A stretch of DNA of 45,693 bases from Planctomycetota bacterium (lineage in GTDB: Bacteria > Planctomycetota > Phycisphaerae > SM23-33). The DNA lies in NCBI GenBank assembly GCA_030635145.1, contig DAOVZK010000012.1, positions 1-45,693 on the forward strand, read 5' to 3'. A program made the position numbers and the translations under genes. Shown one piece after another: positions 16,487 through 24,361 of this stretch (positions are counted from its first letter, which is position 1; each line of letters starts with the position of its first letter). The notes below the pieces were generated by a model. The model was given only the letters and a program-made list of their open reading frames with translations. It searched no databases and had not been told where the DNA came from.

Positions 16487-18142
16487 TTATCGTACGGGGG
16501 CAGTGGCGGGTTTGGTTTTGGCAGGGCGGGTGGTTGCTGCGGTGGTTGGAGAAATCTTGGGCGTCTTAAGATCGAACGTCGCGACATACAAGTCTTTCTC
16601 ACCGATGGCGACGAATCGCAAACGCCCGTTTTTTTTGCTGCCGATTTTCACAATGCCGCTCCATTGCACCTTATCGTCCAGCGTTTCCAACTTTCTGAAT
16701 ATGAAGGTGTCGTTAGCGGTCTGAAAAATTTTGTTCGCCACCTTTGGCGTGTCGGTTGGTTTCGGCGGGGCGGGGAGTTTTTGCGACATATATCGTAAAC
16801 CGACACAAAGTTTATAAGCATCTTTAGGTTTTTCAGCTGTCCACGCCCACCCGTCAGCAGTGCGTTGGATTTTCACATCCAGCGGTTTGGGCAGCGGAAG
16901 TTTCATGGCTGGGTCGCCCAGAATTGCGTAGATGAACTTCTGGTCTTGAAAGAGTTTTTTTACATTTATTTCAGACTCTAGTGAACCTTCGACATCTTTC
17001 AGCATTTTTTGAATGAAGAGGTTGTTGTATTTCGGCGCGTTGGTTACAACCTTCAGCCAGAATGTCCCGAGGCGAAGGGGAGTATGTGCTGGTTTGAACG
17101 AATCCAGCATCGCCTGACCTGTGGTCATGTTCGGCAGCGGATGAGATTGAGTCGTCGCTGCGATAACTGCTGGCGGGCCGCTGGGGGCAAGCAGCATCGA
17201 TTCAGCCAGCGAGTTTTCGTCGTGGGTGAACTTTCCGGACAGGCATGTGAGGATAATCACCACCGGGCCGACTCGTTTTTCCGTGCCCGTTTGCCCTAAC
17301 CCCGCTTCAGCGTGGGCAGTGGTATATGCAATAACTTTTCCGTCGGACATCATCGAGAAAAATCCGGTTTCGTTTCCGTGTCCGATCATGCAGCCAATTC
17401 CGGTGGTATCTCGCAGGAGCATGTTAAAAATCGCAGGCTGGTTCTGCGGGGCTCCGACGAATGGACTATTTGGTGAACCGTAGAGAATCCAGGGTTGTAG
17501 ATAGTGCGGGGCGTATTGGCGGATTGTCGAGAGCAGCAGCTGTGCGGCCATACGATCAAACCCCGCACCGAATTCCGCATTACCCGCCCATATCGGAATA
17601 ACCGTCGTCGTCAGCGTTGGCTTGCAGGTTTCATACTCCATGATTTTCGCGACAACGTTTTTCAGCTGTTGCGTAGTCCTTACCGGCAGTCGGCCGACGG
17701 GAATGTCGGGGACATTATCGCCATCCAGATCACCCCACGCCATATCCGAGGCGTACGTTTTTTTCTGATTCGCAATCCAGCGGTAGAATTTCTTCTGCTT
17801 GGTCGGGATATACCATGGAGCATCTTTGGAATCCGGTGCGGCGTCACCGACGAGCAAAATGAAGCTGGGTTTTCGGGGGCACGCCGCGATGGCCTTTGCA
17901 ATCGGTTCCGTAGAAACGATTGTTTGGAATCCGTCGAGCTGGCGATGCTTAACGAGCGGATCGAGAGTTTTGTCGGCCGTAAATATCGGCCGCGTAACAA
18001 CCAGCCAGATCGGCTTGACGGATTTTTTATTCGTATCCGCATCGGCGGCGAAAGTCTGCGGGGCCGTGAGGAGAAAAAACGTCGCAAGCACCCCGCCGAT
18101 TACAGCTATCAAACAAAACCTGATGATGCTTCTATTTTTCAA
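16487..18142 (-). CDS. Secreted C25-family (gingipain-like) cysteine protease
   Basis: The 551-residue protein has a signal peptide (hydrophobic about 8-28, cut near TFA-AD at 31-33). The peptidase C25 signature follows: SDMAWGDLDGDNVPDIPVGRLPVRT (about 132-156), the catalytic His in GHGNETGFF (His255) and the catalytic Cys in VIILTCLSGKF (Cys300). The remaining about 200 residues form a C-terminal domain ending in a threonine/proline/alanine-rich tail. There is no PEP-CTERM or type IX sorting tail. By family knowledge it would be an extracellular or periplasmic endopeptidase. It starts at TTG (18142) with GGGG eight bases upstream; no ATG start fits better. The gene ends 104 nt from cysS on the same strand. 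Confidence 0.78.
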   Translation of the reverse strand: MKNRSIIRFCLIAVIGGVLATFFLLTAPQTFAADADTNKKSVKPIWLVVTRPIFTADKTLDPLVKHRQLDGFQTIVSTEPIAKAIAACPRKPSFILLVGDAAPDSKDAPWYIPTKQKKFYRWIANQKKTYASDMAWGDLDGDNVPDIPVGRLPVRTTQQLKNVVAKIMEYETCKPTLTTTVIPIWAGNAEFGAGFDRMAAQLLLSTIRQYAPHYLQPWILYGSPNSPFVGAPQNQPAIFNMLLRDTTGIGCMIGHGNETGFFSMMSDGKVIAYTTAHAEAGLGQTGTEKRVGPVVIILTCLSGKFTHDENSLAESMLLAPSGPPAVIAATTQSHPLPNMTTGQAMLDSFKPAHTPLRLGTFWLKVVTNAPKYNNLFIQKMLKDVEGSLESEINVKKLFQDQKFIYAILGDPAMKLPLPKPLDVKIQRTADGWAWTAEKPKDAYKLCVGLRYMSQKLPAPPKPTDTPKVANKIFQTANDTFIFRKLETLDDKVQWSGIVKIGSKKNGRLRFVAIGEKDLYVATFDLKTPKISPTTAATTRPAKTKPATAPVR

Positions 18143-18157
18143 TACATTACCCCGCGA

Positions 18158-18472
18158 TAAAAGCGGTTACGCTCTTTTTTTCCTGTTAATCAAACCAATA
18201 TTTTTTTTGACAGGATCACAGGATAGTTGTTTATTTTAAGTTTTCAGTTTTCAGTAAGAGAAGATTATTCCCCGCAAGAGATCGCAAAGAACGCAACCGC
18301 CAGCGGCGGAGACAAATTCATGGTGCCAATTTCTCTTGCCTTTATTGCCACCCCTGCCAGGGGCTTTGTGATCTATGTGTTCTTTGTGGTGAATCTTCTT
18401 TTTCTTTTAGATCAACATGATTTATTTCTGATCTTGTTATCCTGTCTAAGATTTCGTGATTATTTTTCGATC
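18158..18472. repeat. Composite inverted repeat element, copy 1
   Basis: The left unit (18158-18227) reads GCGGTTACGC, TTCCTGTTAATCAAACC and TTTTTTGACAGGATCACAGG. The right unit (about 18409-18472) is its degenerate reverse complement (TTGTTATCCTGTCT, then CGTGATTATT). The centre holds a nested hairpin-like repeat (GATCGCAAAGAACGCAA against GTGTTCTTTGTGGTG). Three further copies lie at 24021-24312, 33936-34169 and 37312-37554. The right end overlaps the ispF stop codon. No coding capacity. Confidence 0.6.
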
Positions 18473-18933
18473 AGTACGTTTGCGAGAACCGCGATCCCTT
18501 CGCCTTGCCCGATGAAGCCCATCCCTTCGTTTGTTTTTGCTTTGACCGAGACGGCGTCGGGGGAAATTTGCAGCAGCCCGGCGATGCGTTCGGCTATCTG
18601 TAATTTATATGGCGAGAGCTTCGGAGCCTCGGCCAGAATGGTGATGTCGCAGTTGGCGATTGACCAGCCCGCGTCAGCGGCAAGCTGGCGGGCGTAAGTT
18701 ACGAACTTGCTGCTGTCAGCGTTTTGCCATTTCGGATCGTTGTCGGGGAAATGCTCCCCGATATCGCCCGCCGCCATCGCACCGAAAATCGCATCGACAA
18801 GAGCGTGGAGTACAACGTCCCCGTCGCTGTGGGCTGCGAGACCTTTGTCGAAATCGATCTGCACGCCGCCCAACATCAACGGCCGATCGGGCGCGAATTT
18901 ATGCGAGTCATAACCAAGTCCGGTGCGAATCAT
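18460..18933 (-). CDS. ispF: 2-C-methyl-D-erythritol 2,4-cyclodiphosphate synthase
   Basis: The 157-residue protein catalyses the cyclisation step of the non-mevalonate isoprenoid pathway. Zinc ligands Asp9, His11 and His43 are visible in GLGYDSHKF and HSDGDVVLHAL. Other family motifs are GDIGEHFPDNDPKW and KAKTNEGMGFIGQGEGIA. The start is set at the ATG 18933 (GGAGAG upstream). The frame stays open to 19008, but that stretch is translated from a hairpin repeat and is not conserved. The stop codon lies in the arm of a dispersed repeat element. No ispD is fused or adjacent. Confidence 0.96.
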   Translation of the reverse strand: MIRTGLGYDSHKFAPDRPLMLGGVQIDFDKGLAAHSDGDVVLHALVDAIFGAMAAGDIGEHFPDNDPKWQNADSSKFVTYARQLAADAGWSIANCDITILAEAPKLSPYKLQIAERIAGLLQISPDAVSVKAKTNEGMGFIGQGEGIAVLANVLIEK

Positions 18934-18952
18934 AATTTCCACTCTCCAGCTT

Positions 18953-19020
18953 GTAGGCCGGGTCTTGACCCGGCTTTTGTCACCGTAAACTTTATGACGC
19001 CGGGTCAAGACCCGGCCTAC
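18953..19020. repeat. Perfect 22-bp inverted repeat hairpin between apt and ispF, copy 1
   Basis: Arms 18953-18974 and 18999-19020 are perfectly complementary over 22 bp. Each contains the near-palindrome CCGGGTCTTGACCCGG, so each arm can also fold alone. The element begins three bases after the apt stop codon. An identical pair lies at 27200-27271 and a single arm at 32681-32702. It may act as a 3'-end stabiliser or attenuator; this is not known. Confidence 0.8.
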
Positions 19021-19023
19021 GAA

Positions 19024-19548
19024 TTATTCTCCAGAAACTTTCAGCAATGAATGGACGGGATATTTTTCGAGTATCTTTCGCCCCGGTAAAAACGAAAGTT
19101 CTACGACGAACGCACAGGCTGTGACTGTGGCTCCGAGTTCTTCGACGAGTTCGCAGGCCGCAGCCATTGTTCCACCGGTGGCCAGCAGGTCGTCGATCAT
19201 CAAAACTTTGTCGTCGCCGTTGACGGCGTCGGTATGAATTTCGATAGTCGCTCGGCCGTACTCTAAACCGTAAGTGCGAGCAATCTTCTTGTATGGCAGC
19301 TTGCCGGGTTTGCGAATCGGAACAAACCCCACCCCGAGACGTTCGGCAATCAGTGGGCCGAAAATAAACCCGCGAGCTTCGATCCCGGCGACGGCTGTGA
19401 TGTCGGTGCCAGCGAACAATGCCGCCAACTGGTCAGCAGTTTCCTTCATCGCTTTGGGGTCGGCCAGCAGGGGGGTAATGTCCTTGAAAATGATGCCGGT
19501 TTTCGGGAAATCCGGTATGTCACGAATAATTGATGCGATGTCGGTCAT
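19024..19548 (-). CDS. apt: Adenine phosphoribosyltransferase
   Basis: The 174-residue protein salvages adenine by joining it to PRPP. The PRPP-binding signature VLMIDDLLATGGT is at residues 115-127. The family N-terminus IRDIPDFPKTGIIFKDITPLL and the GIEARGFIFG loop (about 56-64) are intact, and length is typical. The ATG at 19548 has AAGGAG eight bases upstream. It lies upstream of ispF on the same strand but is separated by a large perfect hairpin. Confidence 0.96.
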   Translation of the reverse strand: MTDIASIIRDIPDFPKTGIIFKDITPLLADPKAMKETADQLAALFAGTDITAVAGIEARGFIFGPLIAERLGVGFVPIRKPGKLPYKKIARTYGLEYGRATIEIHTDAVNGDDKVLMIDDLLATGGTMAAACELVEELGATVTACAFVVELSFLPGRKILEKYPVHSLLKVSGE

Positions 19549-19905
19549 GTTTTATGCTCCTTGGTTCATGTTGCGTCGGGGAAGATGGTCAGCAATAACC
19601 GACCCTACGATGAGACTCCCGTTGCGATAACTTTACCGTCTGGGAAGGGTTTTTGCAACTCTTCGGTAAAAAACGGGAAAATTTGAAAAAACATAACGGG
19701 TGCCGTGGTTGCGGTTTTTGCAACCACGTTTATACCCACGGACTATATTAAAAGATTCCATTTTCTTTTCGCAGTTTGTCCCTATCGCAAATAACTTTAC
19801 CGTCTTGTGCACTTTTTTGCAAGGTCAACAAGTTGCCTGTCGAGGTTTGGCATGGGATATTCCAGCGGGGTGGCAAAAAAACGGAAAAGACTTTTGAAAT
19901 TCGCT
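19549..19905. other. Spacer with hairpin and degenerate direct repeats
   Basis: A strong hairpin, CGTGGTTGC (19704-19712) with GCAACCACG (19720-19728), is followed by TTTATA. An imperfect direct duplication is present: AACTTTACCGTCT followed by a TTTTTGCAA stretch occurs near 19628-19657 and again near 19793-19822. No gene is supported. Confidence 0.45.
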
Positions 19906-20922
19906 CTATGCTCGTTTTCTTTTTCGAATAAGCCCTATCGCTCCGCAGGCCAAGACAAAAATCGTGCCCGGTTCGGGAGTGACCTGCCATCCGATAAGAT
20001 CCATCGCGATGATATCGTTGTCGGTGATGAGGGAGATTTCGCCCTTGGCGAGCGTTGGGTCCATGATGCCGATTGAAAGGTTGTCTTTCCAGTGGCTGGC
20101 CTGCCGGCCGTCGCCGTTGTAGCTTCCCGTCGACATCTGAATGGTGCCGGCCAGATATGAAAAATAATCCGTCCCGCCGGGTGTCAGATCCCTGGTATTG
20201 CTGGTGAACGCCGCAGCTGTTGTGGGGAGTTTCTCGCTCTCGAATCTGAACAAATCCAGTGGGCGCAGCGAGGCGGTGTAGGCTGATGTACCTTTGTTCA
20301 GTTCGTAGTCAACGGAGTCTACCCTGCTGACAAATCCGAGTATATGTCCGATTTCGTGTATGGCGACGGATTCAAAGTCGTATAAGGTCGACCCGACGCC
20401 GTTTGAGTTGTCGTAGTCCCATGAGAAATTCGTCGAAAACGTGATGCTACCATCCGATTGGCTCGACCCGCCGAGCGAGCTTGCCGAAAATCCCAGCGCC
20501 AGCAGATTCGCCCGCGTAGCAGACATGGTAGTTCCCAGCGAATAACCGCTTGGCAAGTCGGCCGACACTTGCGAGTAGGTCGGAAGATACGGTAGTATCG
20601 CTTCGACGGTGCTGCCGGTGCCGCTGTCGCCAACGGCCATCTGATTGCGAATCACATCGTACGAGTATGAATAGGAGGTTGAACCTGCACTACCGAGGAT
20701 GTTGGGGCCAAGCGAGGCCATGTCGATATTGATGTTGACGGTTACGGGATCCAGCAGAATTGCTTCCCATTGGTCAGCTGCGCGGGTAAACGCCGCCAGT
20801 GCCGGGGCATTTCCCGAAAATCCGCTGCCTGGGTTAAGATTGATCGAAGTGCCGCCAAACGATGCTGATGTACAAACGAACCCCACAAGCAACGCAATGC
20901 AAATACGCCGTAGTACTTTCAT
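19906..20922 (-). CDS. Secreted zinc metalloprotease-like protein with PEP-CTERM tail
   Basis: The 338-residue protein from the ATG at 20922 (TTGGAG eight bases upstream; an in-frame TTG at 20934 is less likely). It has a signal peptide (about 1-24), a zincin motif HEIGHILGF (about 189-197, the HExxHxxGF form with a third ligand position occupied by Phe-adjacent residues), and the PEP-CTERM signal PEPGTIFVLACGAIGLIRKRKRA at the extreme C-terminus. The central VNINIDMASLGPNILGSAGSTSY region matches the style of the PEP-CTERM metalloprotease family NF038122, a tentative placement. By inference it is exported and processed by exosortase like the phosphatase at 6103. A near-consensus promoter lies upstream at 21095-21123. 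Confidence 0.82.
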   Translation of the reverse strand: MKVLRRICIALLVGFVCTSASFGGTSINLNPGSGFSGNAPALAAFTRAADQWEAILLDPVTVNINIDMASLGPNILGSAGSTSYSYSYDVIRNQMAVGDSGTGSTVEAILPYLPTYSQVSADLPSGYSLGTTMSATRANLLALGFSASSLGGSSQSDGSITFSTNFSWDYDNSNGVGSTLYDFESVAIHEIGHILGFVSRVDSVDYELNKGTSAYTASLRPLDLFRFESEKLPTTAAAFTSNTRDLTPGGTDYFSYLAGTIQMSTGSYNGDGRQASHWKDNLSIGIMDPTLAKGEISLITDNDIIAMDLIGWQVTPEPGTIFVLACGAIGLIRKRKRA

Positions 20923-21094
20923 AATGCTCTCCAAAATATGACCGAATGCACAAACCCGTCGGGTCTGCGGACTGCGGTAAAACCATAACTACACTGTCAA
21001 CCAAATGAGCAATGAGCCATGAGCTGCGGGGAGAGCTTTCCCCATCTCCTCTTGGCGCGAAGTTTATATCACGCCACTCCTAATAGGCAAAATT

Positions 21095-21123
21095 ATTATA
21101 CGTTCGCATCTGTGAAAAGTCAA
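21095..21123 (-). promoter_or_regulatory. Strong sigma-70-type promoter for the metalloprotease
   Basis: Read on the minus strand: TTGACT (21123-21118), a 17-nt spacer and a perfect TATAAT (21100-21095). The transcript would start near 21088, giving a leader of roughly 165 nt before the ATG at 20922. That leader contains a GGGGAGAG/TTTCCCC hairpin. Confidence 0.65.
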
Positions 21124-21135
21124 GGATTCCGTTGA

Positions 21136-21969
21136 TTAATCGGATGTTCGCCAGGTTTGCTTTTCGGGTTGGTGATGGTCTTCCATGTCGGCGGTGGGGC
21201 TTTGGAGGGAACCGTCTTCAAACTGCTTTTTGAGGAATTTTCGTCGCATGGCGCGGTAGGGTTTGGTGAGCTTGCGGTGCAGCAGATGCAGGCCGCTACG
21301 TTTTCGCGAAATGGCGTCCTGCTCGGGGGTTAGTTCCCCCGGGGCGAGGCGTCGCTTGTGCTTGTAAAGGTGATATAAATCTTTATCCATGAGATAGTTG
21401 GCGAACTTGTCGCGCAATTGCCGCAGCGGAAACACCCATCTGTCGTTTTTGGCGACGGAAATCTGATAGTCGATCAGTATGGGTTTGTCGTCTTGCGTTA
21501 CGAGGATGTTCGATTTTTTGTTGGCGTCGCCGTAGGCTACGCCTCGCTGGTGGACGGTATCGAAAACTTCCCGTAACTGCTCGAAAAATCCCGCGGGTAT
21601 GCTTTCGAGATGGTCCAGCGGGACGGCGTCGATGTATTCGATGGCGTAGCAGACAGGCGAAATTCTCGCGACCCATCGCGGAACAGCTGCGATGCCCTCC
21701 AGCTTCGCATAGATGTTTTGCTCGTGGTCGGCGAGCATTCGTCCGATCCATTCCATCGGGAAACCGGCGATGGGATGGGCACGGCTGAATTTCACGACGA
21801 TCTTCGGAAACTCATCATCCGCCCCGGTGCTCTCGTACAAACACGTCGCTGCCCAGAAATCGTGCTTAAACACGCGCGTTAAGCGATACTCCGAGTTGCG
21901 AACGGTCATGGATTGCGGCGGCGCTTTTGGCAAGGCAAACATTTGCGGGTTTTGACGCGGGGTGCTCAT
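21136..21969 (-). CDS. Protein-kinase-fold protein (Kdo-kinase/RIO-like)
   Basis: The 277-residue protein has the minimal kinase-fold residues: an ATP-binding lysine in KIVVKFSR (Lys60), the catalytic loop HQRGVAYGDANKKSNIL (Asp148, Asn154) and a metal-binding IDYQIS (Asp167 in a DYQ variant of DFG). The compact loop with DAxxxN resembles lipopolysaccharide core heptose/Kdo kinases and RIO-type kinases more than Ser/Thr kinases. The C-terminal about 80 residues are basic and charged (HKHKRRLAPGEL, RAMRRKFLKKQFE). The ATG overlaps the pyrF stop by four bases (ATGA), so the two are probably co-translated. The substrate is unknown; surface-sugar phosphorylation is the best guess. Confidence 0.7.
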   Translation of the reverse strand: MSTPRQNPQMFALPKAPPQSMTVRNSEYRLTRVFKHDFWAATCLYESTGADDEFPKIVVKFSRAHPIAGFPMEWIGRMLADHEQNIYAKLEGIAAVPRWVARISPVCYAIEYIDAVPLDHLESIPAGFFEQLREVFDTVHQRGVAYGDANKKSNILVTQDDKPILIDYQISVAKNDRWVFPLRQLRDKFANYLMDKDLYHLYKHKRRLAPGELTPEQDAISRKRSGLHLLHRKLTKPYRAMRRKFLKKQFEDGSLQSPTADMEDHHQPEKQTWRTSD

Positions 21970-22895
21970 TTTGCTGCAACTGCCTGTGCGATATCGTTTG
22001 CAAATTCCTTAGCGGCAAGTTCGACGCATTTTTTCCAGTCGAGGCTTTGTGCTTTGAATTCGTCTCGGCGGTGGGCGTAGATGACGCTTCTGCTGGCGTT
22101 GACGATGGCGCCGGTTCCGTCGTGTTTGAACGATGCGGCGCAGTCGTCGGATGTGGCGCCCTGGGCACCGTAACCCGGAACGAGGAAGATTTGCTGCGGC
22201 ATGATCTCGCGGAGCTGGCGGGCTTCGTCGGGATACGTTGCTCCGACGACGGCACCAACGTTGCTGTACCCGCACGATCCGATGCACTCGTCGCCGTCAC
22301 CGACTTGTGCGACGAGTTCGGCGATGTGTTCGTAGAATCTCTTTCCGCTGGCGTCGGTGAAGTCTTGCACGCTGGGGGCTGACGGGTTTGACGTTCGCAC
22401 GAGTACGAAGATTCCGCGGCCGGTGTTGTTGCCGGCTTCGATGAAGGGATTCAAACCGTCGGCACCGAAGTATCCGTTGACGGTCAGGGCGTCGGGTGCG
22501 TTCGGGGCGGCGAGATGCGGTAGGGCGTAGGCGGCGGCGGTCGTGCCGATGTCCCCGCGTTTGGCGTCGCCGATGACTATTAACCCCAGCTCGCGGGCGC
22601 GGGTGACGACTTTGTCGTAAACCCCAAGTCCCGCAAACGCCTCGCTACCACCCAACGCCTCGAAGTATGCGATCTGCGGTTTGACGCTCGGGACATATGG
22701 TGCGACGATTTCCAGTACGCTCAGGGCCCAGCGGGAGATTCCGTCGAGCGTTTCGGTGGGGTCGTTGGAGATGAATTCCGCGGGGATCATGCTCGGGTTT
22801 GGGTCGATGCCCACGCAAACGGGCGAGCCTTTGTCGCTGATTGCGTCCAGCAGCCGGTCGGCGAAATGTTTATTAGTGTTTTCCTGTTTACTCAT
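21966..22895 (-). CDS. pyrF: Orotidine 5'-phosphate decarboxylase
   Basis: The 309-residue protein performs the last step of UMP synthesis. The subfamily 2 pattern is visible: VGIDPNPSMIP near the start, KPQIAYFEALG, and the catalytic Lys/Asp cluster DAKRGDIGTTAAAYA, with LVRTSNPSA and VPGYGAQG further on. The start is set at the ATG 22895 (MSKQEN); AAGGGAG lies 14 bases upstream, which is long. The frame extends to a GTG at 22922 with no family similarity. It overlaps the following kinase-like gene by four bases. No other pyr genes are nearby. Confidence 0.95.
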   Translation of the reverse strand: MSKQENTNKHFADRLLDAISDKGSPVCVGIDPNPSMIPAEFISNDPTETLDGISRWALSVLEIVAPYVPSVKPQIAYFEALGGSEAFAGLGVYDKVVTRARELGLIVIGDAKRGDIGTTAAAYALPHLAAPNAPDALTVNGYFGADGLNPFIEAGNNTGRGIFVLVRTSNPSAPSVQDFTDASGKRFYEHIAELVAQVGDGDECIGSCGYSNVGAVVGATYPDEARQLREIMPQQIFLVPGYGAQGATSDDCAASFKHDGTGAIVNASRSVIYAHRRDEFKAQSLDWKKCVELAAKEFANDIAQAVAAK

Positions 22896-22968
22896 GCGGT
22901 TATTAAAAACTCCCTTCTGCACGAGATCATTTTATGATATTTTTGAAAGTCATGCCCCAGCCGATAAG

Positions 22969-23958
22969 TTAGTCGAGCTTGTCTTCATCTTCATCATCAA
23001 ATTCATCGTCGTCATCGAATTCGTCTTCGTCAAATTCTTCTTCGTCCGCTTCGTATTCACCATTTTCGTCGGCGTGTTCGGTAACAGATTCAGCGGTGGG
23101 CAGATTTTTTTTGTTTGTGGCTTCATCCGAAGTTTCAATTTCGGTAGCAGCTACGACCTCGGATGAATCGTCTTCGGTGTTTTTTTCACTGTTTCCACCG
23201 TCGCCGTCGCTATCGGTTTTTTCGTCAGTTTTTTGGGCGGGGGGTTCGGATGGCTGCCGCAGGTCTTCGGAACGTGGCAGGTCATCCAAACTTCCCAACC
23301 CGAAGGTTTCGAGGAATCGTTTGGTAGTTCCGTAGAGCATGGGGCGTCCGATGACTTCGGCTCGGCCGACAATTTTAACGAACCCTTTTTCGAGAAGACC
23401 GCGCAGAACCTCACCCGACGCGACACCGCGGATGGCTTCGACGTCTGCCCGCAGAATCGGCTGACGGTATGCGACAATGGCGAGCGTTTCCATGGTGGGT
23501 TGTGTGAGGCGGGAGTCTTTTTTGACGTTCAGCATGCGTTTGAGTACGTCGTTGTATTGGGCCAGCGTCATCATCTGCAATCCGCCCGCGATTTCCTGAA
23601 TGCGAAAGGCGGTTCCGAGTTTCTCGTAGCGTTCGTTGAGTTGCTTGAGGGCCTTTTTTACGCTCCGCCCAGGTAAATCCGAAATCGTGCTGATTTTCCC
23701 CTGCGTAATCGGTGCGTCGCTGGCAAAGAGAATAGCCTCGACCACGGCGGCGATTTCTTCTTCGTTGCTTTGGGCAGCCGACTTGCAGGGGGCCGGTTCA
23801 TCCGCAGCTACTTCTACCTCATCTTGTGATGATGAGTCGGCGGTGAGTTCTGCGTCGGAAGCAATTTCGACGGATTCCGGATCCGCACCGATGTCACCAT
23901 CGGCTTGGACGTCCTCGATTGTTCCGTTTATATCATTTGCGACATCATCACTCGTCAA
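22969..23958 (-). CDS. scpB: Segregation and condensation protein B with acidic tails
   Basis: ScpB pairs with ScpA and SMC in chromosome condensation. The winged-helix core lies at about 65-235: AAVVEAILFASDAPIT, LQMMTLAQYNDVLKRML, RLTQPTMETLAIVAYRQPILRADVEAIRGV and GRPMLYGTTKRFLETFGL. Both flanks are unusual: an acidic N-terminal 60 residues and a C-terminal about 95-residue tail ending in a nearly pure Asp/Glu run. At 329 residues it is much longer than typical ScpB (about 180-230). Translation starts at TTG (23958), supported by AAGGAG seven bases upstream. scpA is not adjacent. Confidence 0.93.
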   Translation of the reverse strand: MTSDDVANDINGTIEDVQADGDIGADPESVEIASDAELTADSSSQDEVEVAADEPAPCKSAAQSNEEEIAAVVEAILFASDAPITQGKISTISDLPGRSVKKALKQLNERYEKLGTAFRIQEIAGGLQMMTLAQYNDVLKRMLNVKKDSRLTQPTMETLAIVAYRQPILRADVEAIRGVASGEVLRGLLEKGFVKIVGRAEVIGRPMLYGTTKRFLETFGLGSLDDLPRSEDLRQPSEPPAQKTDEKTDSDGDGGNSEKNTEDDSSEVVAATEIETSDEATNKKNLPTAESVTEHADENGEYEADEEEFDEDEFDDDDEFDDEDEDKLD

Positions 23959-24020
23959 CAGCAGTCTCCTTACAGCGGCGGCGAGGCCGCACTGTTATAA
24001 AATATCAAATTCTCAACACT

Positions 24021-24312
24021 GTAAGCGTTCACGCTTTTCTTCCTGTTAATCAAACTAATGTTTTTTTTTGACAGGATTACAGGATAGTTTTAAATTAAAT
24101 TTTGCAAATCAAAAGCAGCGATTCTACTTCGCCTTTTCCCAATTTTTCCAATCTTACCTTTGGCGAAATTCAAAATAAGACCCGCCAACAATAATCTTTT
24201 TTTGTAATCGCGTCAGGCAAAATTTTTACCTTATGCAAATCATCATTTTTTGGATTAACAGGATTTATTTCTATCTTGTTATCCTGTCTAAAAATTTCCT
24301 GAACGATTACTC
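24021..24312. repeat. Composite inverted repeat element, copy 2
   Basis: The left unit (24021-24087) reads GTAAGCGTTCACGC, TTCCTGTTAATCAAACT and TTTTTTGACAGGATTACAGG. The right unit (24250-24312) is the inverted, diverged form (GGATTAACAGGATT, TTATCCTGTCT, GAACGATTACTC). About 160 bp of AT-rich unique sequence lies between them. It sits between the scpB 5' end and the SH3 gene 3' end. Confidence 0.65.
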
Positions 24313-24361
24313 AAAATTTTATACTTATACGTGTGACATCCATCGCTCGGGCCGAGGCTGA

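Noticed and set aside
18934-19008. N-terminal extension of IspF
   Set aside because: The extra residues come from the hairpin repeat; the conserved protein starts at 18933 behind a good ribosome site.
22955-22965. GCCGATAA as a second sigma-28 promoter
   Set aside because: No matching -35 block at the required 11-nt spacing.
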